A stretch of 64,000 bases of DNA, taken from positions 38,835 through 102,834 of the forward strand of contig JAYRWT010000044.1 in NCBI GenBank assembly GCA_041917855.1. The letters are read 5' to 3'. A model generated the notes under the pieces. It saw only the letters and a program-made list of their open reading frames with translations, made no database searches and had not been told where the DNA came from. Numbering within the stretch: position 1 is the first letter of the stretch; each line of letters begins with the position of its first letter. Shown here one piece after another: positions 58,128 through 64,000 of this stretch. The translations under genes and the position numbers were made by a program. Origin of the DNA: CALBLZ01 sp041917855. GTDB lineage: Bacteria > Patescibacteriota > UBA1384 > CAILIB01.

Positions 58128-60653
58128 ATGAACGACTCTACGTTTGAGAGGCTCGGCGGGTATGGATCGAGCGAATCTGATAGCTTTGGCCAAAGCAGTT
58201 ACCCAAGCTTTGGTTGGGGCTGGCTTATCTTAACTCTGCTTTTGATTGGCATAGGGGTTGCTTTTTTCTTTGCCAAGAAAAAGCGTGATGCACTGCACTA
58301 CAGTAGTCAGCTTGCGGTGCGGGGGATAAAGATTGTGATGCCAAAGCAGCTTGAAGAAGACGATAAAAAACGTGACCCCAAGGAGCTTACAGGCCTTATG
58401 GAACCTGTGTTCACGGCGGTTCAGCACTACTATGTGCACGATTGGTGGAAGCGTATTTGGCAGGGTCAGCCTACGTTTTCCTTTGAAATTGCGGTGCATG
58501 GTGGTGAGGTGCACTTTTACCTCTTTGGTCCAAAAGAAATGCTGCCGAACATTGAGCAGCAGATACACGCTCAGTACCCCGCAGCTCAAATTATGGACTC
58601 CGATGACCATGCGCTCTTTGAGAATAAGGAGCTTACGTCTGCTGTTGGCGCCCTAGCGCTAACCAAATCTCTTATTTTTCCGATCAGAACATACCGCGGT
58701 CTAGAAAATGACACGCTCAATGCTCTTACTAACACGCTGTCAAAAGTAGACGGCGATTCTACCGCACTCATTCAGGTTCTGGTGCAGCCTACACTCCAAA
58801 GTTGGCAGCATAAGATTGAGCAAGCCTTACAAAATGTGCAGCAAGGTAAGTCGTTTGAGCATAATTCTACTGCCTCAAAGAAGGCACTAAGTTTTGCCAA
58901 AGATTTGTCAAAAACAGTGCAAAATCAGCAGAGTGAAGCAGGTGAGCGAACCGACGCCATGAACACCATCAAGGGCAATGTGCGCCTTACAGCACTGCAA
59001 GAACAGCAAGCAAAGCTACTGGTAGAGAAGGGGAGTAAGATTGGTTTAAAGACCCAGATCCGTCTTTTGGCACGAGCAAAAACAGAGGTAGAAGCTAGTA
59101 CCCAGCTTCAGGGAATGCTGGCTGGGTTCTCACAGTTTAATGCGCCAGAAGCTAACAGTTTTCGTAGCATTACCCCGGGGAAAAAACGCCTATTGATTGA
59201 TGCAATTATGCGCAGTTTTTCTCCAGCCCAGCCAACGATCATTTTGAATGCCGAAGAGCTTACCAGTATCTTCCACTACCCTAATCGTCACCTGGACACA
59301 CCTAATGTGCACTGGCTCGGTGCGCGCAAGCTGGCACCTCCAGTAAGTCTGCCGCTATCTGGCATGCGCATCGGCTACTCACAATTCCGGGGGGCAGAGC
59401 TGCCGGTGAATATTACGCCTGCCGACCGCATGCGTCATGTCTATGCCATTGGATCAACAGGTGTGGGTAAAACCAACCTTTTCCAGAACATGGTGCTGCA
59501 GGATATTCGTGATGGGCATGGCGTTTGCTACATGGATCCTAACGGAGACGCAGTTGAATGGATTCTTAAGCATATACCAAAGGAGCGCGCCGAGGATGTA
59601 ATCCTGTTCGACCCTTCCGATACGAGCCGCCCTATGGCCCTGAACATGATGGAGTACGATCCAGCGTACCCAGAACATAAGACCATGGTGATCAACGAGG
59701 TCATGTCCATTTTTGACAAGCTTTACGATTTACGCGCTACCGGTGGACCGATTTTTGAACAGTACATGCGTAACGCCATGCAGCTGATAATGGATGACCC
59801 AGAAACAGGCAATACTCTGATGGAAATTCCAAAAGTTCTGGCTCAGGAGGACTTCCGCAAGCTCAAACTTTCCCGTTGTAAGAATCAGGTAGTGATTGAT
59901 TTCTGGGTAAAGGAAGCAGAAAAGGCCGGGGGAGAAGCCGCACTACAAAATATTGTGCCGTATATCACGAGTAAGTTAACCCAGTTCACCTCTAGCGATA
60001 TTATGCGTCCGATTGTAGGACAGCAGCAGAGCGCCTTTAACTTCCGCCAGATTATGGATGAGGGGAAGATTCTGCTAGTTTCGCTACCAAAGGGCCTACT
60101 AGGCGATATGTCAGCCCAGCTTTTAGGTATGATTATCTCCGGTAAAATCCAGATTGCTGCTTTTTCTCGCCAGAACCAGCCAGAGGCTGAGCGTCGTCCT
60201 TTCTATCTGTACGTAGACGAGTTTCAGAACTTTACCAGTAAAACGTTTGCCACAATTCTGTCAGAGGCGCGTAAGTATGCGCTTGGCTTAAATATTACGC
60301 ACCAGTACATAGAACAACTTGATGAAGACACTCGTAACGCAGTATTCGGCAACGTGGGTAATATAATCTGTTGGAGAATTGGCGCCCAGGATGCAGAATT
60401 CATGAGCAAAATCCTAGATCCGCTGCAGGTTGATGACCTAGTGAATGTGGAAAAATTTAACTTCTATGCCAAGATTCTGATTAACGGCGCACCAACCAAG
60501 CCGTTTAATATTCACTCGTATCCGCCAGATCCTGCTGAAAACCTTCAGCTAGGGGATGCAGTACGTCAGTTATCTAGGTTAAAGTATGGTCGCGACAGGG
60601 AAGTAGTAGAGGCAGAAATTAGAATGCGCTCAAAATCTGCTATAGTGTCTTAA
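58128..60653 (+). CDS. VirD4/TraG-like membrane ATPase, first of a tandem pair
   Basis: An 841-residue protein with one membrane helix (residues about 29-49) and an N-terminal soluble domain (about 90-290) with FSFEIAVHGGEVHFYLFGPK and AQYPAAQIMDSDDH. The RecA-like motor has Walker A GSTGVGKTNLFQNM (about 441-454), CYMDPNGDAVEWIL, FDPSDTSRPMALN and Walker B FYLYVDEFQNF (about 690-700). A TraG/TraM-recognition part is in ILVSLPKGLLGDMSAQLLG. Such ATPases couple substrates to type IV secretion or conjugation channels. No VirB4 or relaxase gene is visible in this window, so the substrate is unknown. Confidence 0.85.
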   Translation: MNDSTFERLGGYGSSESDSFGQSSYPSFGWGWLILTLLLIGIGVAFFFAKKKRDALHYSSQLAVRGIKIVMPKQLEEDDKKRDPKELTGLMEPVFTAVQHYYVHDWWKRIWQGQPTFSFEIAVHGGEVHFYLFGPKEMLPNIEQQIHAQYPAAQIMDSDDHALFENKELTSAVGALALTKSLIFPIRTYRGLENDTLNALTNTLSKVDGDSTALIQVLVQPTLQSWQHKIEQALQNVQQGKSFEHNSTASKKALSFAKDLSKTVQNQQSEAGERTDAMNTIKGNVRLTALQEQQAKLLVEKGSKIGLKTQIRLLARAKTEVEASTQLQGMLAGFSQFNAPEANSFRSITPGKKRLLIDAIMRSFSPAQPTIILNAEELTSIFHYPNRHLDTPNVHWLGARKLAPPVSLPLSGMRIGYSQFRGAELPVNITPADRMRHVYAIGSTGVGKTNLFQNMVLQDIRDGHGVCYMDPNGDAVEWILKHIPKERAEDVILFDPSDTSRPMALNMMEYDPAYPEHKTMVINEVMSIFDKLYDLRATGGPIFEQYMRNAMQLIMDDPETGNTLMEIPKVLAQEDFRKLKLSRCKNQVVIDFWVKEAEKAGGEAALQNIVPYITSKLTQFTSSDIMRPIVGQQQSAFNFRQIMDEGKILLVSLPKGLLGDMSAQLLGMIISGKIQIAAFSRQNQPEAERRPFYLYVDEFQNFTSKTFATILSEARKYALGLNITHQYIEQLDEDTRNAVFGNVGNIICWRIGAQDAEFMSKILDPLQVDDLVNVEKFNFYAKILINGAPTKPFNIHSYPPDPAENLQLGDAVRQLSRLKYGRDREVVEAEIRMRSKSAIVS

Positions 60654-60689
60654 GAGAAATTAAAAATAATAAAGAAAAGAAAGGGGACT

Positions 60690-61256
60690 ATGACTGAGCA
60701 AGAAAAAATCGCTAAATTAATCGCTAATCTTGAGCGAGATATTGCTGCGCTTAAAAAGCTTATAGTTTCAGGGGAGTCGGTAGACGTAACACTGAGTGAT
60801 GAACCAGAAGATGTATCTGGGGGCTACGTAATGGCGGGCGGCTTTATGCCAATGCGTCACGGCGGGACTAGCCTAGAAGACTCTGCAATTGAAGGTACCT
60901 TTGACGGTGAGCGTATGGTAGATGCCAACGGTAAAAGCTACCAAGTACCACCGAACTATGCCAGCAAGAGTAAGTTGGTAGAAGGGGACCCACTAAAGCT
61001 CTATATTACTGCCGATGGAAAATATCTCTATAAGCAGTTGGGGCCAGTGGAGCGCCGTACAGTTCCCGGTGTACTCAAGCTAGATGGTAGTCGCTACATT
61101 GTAGATGCCGAAGATGGTAATGTGTACGGAATCCTTACCGCTTGTGTAACCTACTACATGTCGTTATACAACATTAAGGAAGGGGACAAGGTTATAGCGA
61201 TGATTCCGGCTGATCGGCCGGCGCACTGGGCGGTTATCGATAACGTTGCAGACTAG
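60690..61256 (+). CDS. Conserved-looking protein between the two VirD4-like genes, 188 residues
   Basis: GGGGAC precedes the ATG. The N-terminus is a helix (MTEQEKIAKLIANLERDIAA), then an acid and Gly-rich linker, then a beta-rich domain with DGERMVDANGKSYQVPPNYA, ITADGKYLYKQLGPVERR and VLKLDGSRYIVDAEDGNVYG. The middle looks like a small barrel with an N-terminal coil. No family is recognised with certainty. Its place between two paralogous ATPase genes suggests that it works with them. Confidence 0.65.
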   Translation: MTEQEKIAKLIANLERDIAALKKLIVSGESVDVTLSDEPEDVSGGYVMAGGFMPMRHGGTSLEDSAIEGTFDGERMVDANGKSYQVPPNYASKSKLVEGDPLKLYITADGKYLYKQLGPVERRTVPGVLKLDGSRYIVDAEDGNVYGILTACVTYYMSLYNIKEGDKVIAMIPADRPAHWAVIDNVAD

Positions 61257-61259
61257 CCT

Positions 61260-64000
61260 ATGGTCTTTTGGAAACGGACGGCAGAGTTAAAGCGTAGGGC
61301 GGAGTTTCTTGCTTCGCAGAGCTTTGTGGTGCTGGCCATCCACGTACCCAAAGATAACGATAAAAAAGCAAACTCTGCAGAACAGTTTTTTGCGGCACTA
61401 CATGGTATTTTCCGTAATGATCCACCTATTCAAGAGCATGTCTCTTTTGAAATTGTGGCCGCCAAGGACTCCATTACGTTCTATGTTTTTACACCACTGC
61501 ACTTAAAAGACTTTATTGAGGGTCAGCTATACGCGCAGTACCCAGATCTGCAAATCAAGCAAGTTGCAGACTATACTAGTCAGGCTGAGCTTGGGGGAAT
61601 GCACGTAATTAGCACAGAGGTAAAGTTGACCAAGGAAGATGTCTACCCAATTAAAACGTATGCAGGACTAGAGATTGATCCGCTTGCCGCCATTACCGCC
61701 GCTATGACCAATCTTGAAGACGGGGAGCAGGTTTGGTTGCAAGTACTAGTCAGGCCAGTAGGGGACGACTGGCAGCTCAAGGGGATACAGTACGTACAGG
61801 CTGTAAAATCTGGTAAAAAGAAAGCCTCAGCGGGCATTGCTTCTTCGGCCGGCCGATTAGCGGTTTCAATTGTGCAAGAGGTTGTTAGGCCGGGATCAGG
61901 AGCGGCAACACTGTCACCTGCGCCAAGTGAGCCACCAAAACTATCTGCTAATGAGGAGTCGGCCCTCAAAGCGATTGAATCAAAGGTGACAAAGCTTGGC
62001 TTCGAAACACTCTTCAGGCTCTCGATTATTGGGCGTGATGAGCAAACTGCTCGTGCTAGGGTTTCTTCTGTATTGGCCGCGCTCAAGCAGTTTAATACCA
62101 CTAATCAAAATGGGTTTACCGGTGGTAACGTGCTCGTAGATGACTTTGGTAGCTGGGAGCAATACCTTAACCGTGAATTTGAACGTAAGGGAAATATTCT
62201 CAATATCGAAGAGCTTGCCTCGGTCTACCACTTTCCGTCAGTCAGTGTAGAAACTGGATCCCTTACCTATGCTGGGAGTAAAAAAGGAGAAGCAGTTGGT
62301 AACATACCACTGCGTGAGAATACAGATGCAAGCACCTTCACCTTGATAGGCAAAACCGACTTCCGTAACTCACAGAAAGAGTTTGGTATCAAGATTGAAG
62401 ATCGCATGCGTCACATGTACATCATCGGTAAGTCGGGCTCAGGTAAGTCTACCCTGCAAGAAAACATGGCCTACGACGACATTCAGGCCGGCCGCGGCAT
62501 AGTCGTAATTGATCCCCACGGAGAGTTTGCCGAAAAAATGATTGCGGCTGTTCCGGAGCACCGGATTAATGATGTGGTGATCATCGACCCATCGGATCGT
62601 GAATTTCCAGTGGCTCTGAATGTTCTGGAGACGGATAACGAGAACTTTAAAGGGATGATTGCCTCTGGATTTGTAAGCATCTTTAAAAAAATGTTTGGCA
62701 ATTCTTGGGGTCCGCGTTTGGAGTACATTCTGCGTAACACAGTTTTGGCACTGCTTGATACCCCTGGCACCACCATGCTCGGTATTCCACGTATGCTTAC
62801 AGATATGCAGTACCGCAGCATGATTGTGGAAAACATTCGTGATACCGTGGTGCGCGACTACTGGACTACAGAGTTTGCTGGTATGGATGCCAAAATGCGC
62901 GCTGAAGCTATTAGTCCTATCCTGAACAAGGTTGGTCAGTTCCTTTCAACTAGTACCATTCGCAACATTGTAGGTCAGCCAAAGTCCACCATCGATATTC
63001 GCAAGATTATGGACGAGGGCAAAATCCTCATCGTAAACCTGTGTAAGGGCAAAATTGGCGAAGATAATATGCGCCTCCTGGGTTCCATGATTGTAACTAA
63101 GGTACAGTTGGCTGCCATGAGCCGAGCTGATATTGAAGCCTATGATCGTGTGCCGGTAATCATGTACGTAGACGAGTTTCAAAACTTTGCCACAGATTCC
63201 TTTGCTGAGATTCTTTCTGAGGCACGCAAGTATGCACTTGGCTTGGTAATTGCTCATCAGTATATTGCGCAGCTACCAGATGAGGTTAAAGATGCGGTTA
63301 TTGGTAACGTGGGTACTATTGTAACCTTTAAGATTGGTGCTCCAGATGCCAAAGCGCTACAAGATGAGTTTGCTCCAACCTTTGGTACTGAAGATATGAT
63401 TAACCTGGAAAGGGGACATGTCTACATCAAATTATCTGTAGACGGTGTCTCGATCCCGGCCTTCTCAGCACTCTGCTACCCACCCAAACAGATTGATCGA
63501 CAGTACTTTAACTACGTTGTAGAGGCTTCACGGGCTACCTTTGCACGTCCTAGGCCTGTCGTAGAGGATGAGATAGAGGACGTAGCGGGGTATAAAATGA
63601 AACGCCAGGCGCAAGATGCGGCAAAGGTGGCTGCAGGCATACTACAGGGTGGGGGAGGCGCGCCACAGATGAATCCTGTTCAGCCAACACCCGCTAGCCC
63701 TGTTACCACCTCCCCTCAATTCATGCCCCCACGCCAACCTGTACAACAGGTTCAAAATAATGTATCAGCACAACAGATTATCCAACCTATTGCAGAACCA
63801 ATAGCCACCCCGCCAACCCCCGAACCTGTTGCTAATCTGGTGAATGAGCAGTCAGTTTTAGTCCCAAATAGTGGGCTAGGGCAGGGGACTATGCAACCTG
63901 ATGGACAGGTTAAAAAACCAAAAAAGCCCAGAATAGAAAAGCCACCCAAGATTATGCACGGGTGGGTGTATAAGGAAGCTTCACAGCGGGGAGGGAATAA
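61260..64000 (+). CDS. VirD4/TraG-like ATPase, second of the tandem pair, 3' end cut
   Basis: At least 913 residues, still open at the window edge. The ATG at 61260 follows the previous stop by three bases. The N-terminal domain resembles that of the 58128 protein (VSFEIVAAKDSITFYVFTPL, LYAQYPDLQIKQVADY), but no membrane helix precedes it. The motor has Walker A GKSGSGKSTLQENM (about residues 389-402), VVIDPHGEFAEKM, IIDPSDREFPVALN and Walker B VIMYVDEFQNF. The C-terminus is a Pro/Gln-rich tail. It is a clear paralogue of the first ATPase, probably a soluble or peripheral partner. Confidence 0.85.
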   Translation, partial: MVFWKRTAELKRRAEFLASQSFVVLAIHVPKDNDKKANSAEQFFAALHGIFRNDPPIQEHVSFEIVAAKDSITFYVFTPLHLKDFIEGQLYAQYPDLQIKQVADYTSQAELGGMHVISTEVKLTKEDVYPIKTYAGLEIDPLAAITAAMTNLEDGEQVWLQVLVRPVGDDWQLKGIQYVQAVKSGKKKASAGIASSAGRLAVSIVQEVVRPGSGAATLSPAPSEPPKLSANEESALKAIESKVTKLGFETLFRLSIIGRDEQTARARVSSVLAALKQFNTTNQNGFTGGNVLVDDFGSWEQYLNREFERKGNILNIEELASVYHFPSVSVETGSLTYAGSKKGEAVGNIPLRENTDASTFTLIGKTDFRNSQKEFGIKIEDRMRHMYIIGKSGSGKSTLQENMAYDDIQAGRGIVVIDPHGEFAEKMIAAVPEHRINDVVIIDPSDREFPVALNVLETDNENFKGMIASGFVSIFKKMFGNSWGPRLEYILRNTVLALLDTPGTTMLGIPRMLTDMQYRSMIVENIRDTVVRDYWTTEFAGMDAKMRAEAISPILNKVGQFLSTSTIRNIVGQPKSTIDIRKIMDEGKILIVNLCKGKIGEDNMRLLGSMIVTKVQLAAMSRADIEAYDRVPVIMYVDEFQNFATDSFAEILSEARKYALGLVIAHQYIAQLPDEVKDAVIGNVGTIVTFKIGAPDAKALQDEFAPTFGTEDMINLERGHVYIKLSVDGVSIPAFSALCYPPKQIDRQYFNYVVEASRATFARPRPVVEDEIEDVAGYKMKRQAQDAAKVAAGILQGGGGAPQMNPVQPTPASPVTTSPQFMPPRQPVQQVQNNVSAQQIIQPIAEPIATPPTPEPVANLVNEQSVLVPNSGLGQGTMQPDGQVKKPKKPRIEKPPKIMHGWVYKEASQRGGN

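Noticed and set aside
1..64000. CRISPR arrays, insertion sequences, prophage
   Set aside because: No regularly spaced direct repeats, transposase genes or phage structural genes were seen.
1..64000. Alternative genetic code (UGA as glycine)
   Set aside because: TGA serves as a natural stop (for example at 40649) and RF2 is encoded, so the standard code applies.

Overview
The window looks like a piece of a small-genome, ultra-reduced bacterium of the Candidate Phyla Radiation (Patescibacteria). Saccharibacteria-like lineages fit best, but the phylum cannot be fixed without a tree. The reasons are: short intergenic gaps; a type IV pilus system without an outer-membrane secretin; an LPxTG-anchored surface protein (cell-wall-anchored, monoderm-like); a truncated Mfd; single-copy informational genes; DUF11 surface proteins; and paired VirD4/TraG-like ATPases with an unusual N-terminal domain. 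TGA is used as a stop and an intact RF2 gene is present, so the genetic code is standard, unlike Absconditabacteria/Gracilibacteria.

Layout. 1-4.0 kb: the end of a guanylate-kinase-like gene, an Asp-box beta-propeller protein, an M23-like protein and small membrane or hypothetical genes. 4.3-7.0 kb: two divergent units of unknown function. One is a transglutaminase-like protein coupled to a 57-residue partner. The other is a 222-residue protein behind a long leader hairpin. 7.1-8.8 kb: a minus-strand cluster of tRNA genes (Trp, Tyr, two Thr) with rpmG and an HNH nuclease gene that overlaps a tRNA. 8.9-24.2 kb: a nearly complete type IV pilus region (PilN/O-like proteins, PilB, PilT, PilC, four prepilins, prepilin peptidase, four pseudopilin-type proteins), interrupted by an ABC exporter unit on the other strand. 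24.2-31.6 kb: rsmH, a probable structured RNA, rnhA, ileS, a SEDS protein, rplU, secE-nusG-rplK. 31.7-39.0 kb: mfd, dprA, topA, recR and cysS.

39.0-48.3 kb: a second probable structured RNA, two secreted proteins of unknown function, two DUF11 surface proteins (one with LPKTG), then prfB, ybaB, pth and rplA. 48.4-53.0 kb: a nucleotidyltransferase-like gene, rplJ-rplL behind an L10 leader with an attenuator, a metallo-hydrolase, a tRNA-guanine transglycosylase lacking its zinc cysteines, and a surface protein. 53.1-64.0 kb: a locus with a 1388-residue membrane protein ending in a GT9-type glycosyltransferase domain, small acidic or disordered proteins, and two tandem VirD4-like ATPases, the second cut by the window end.

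The strongest candidates for something undescribed are the two putative structured RNAs (25131-25458 minus and 39093-39304 plus). Each has a near-consensus promoter, an intrinsic terminator, no convincing ORF and several mutually compatible helices. Next are the transglutaminase-like pair, the GT9 giant protein next to the ATPases, and a recurring leaderless promoter design, with a -10 box 4-9 bases before the ATG in at least eight genes. All calls come from reading the sequence; no database search or folding program was run.
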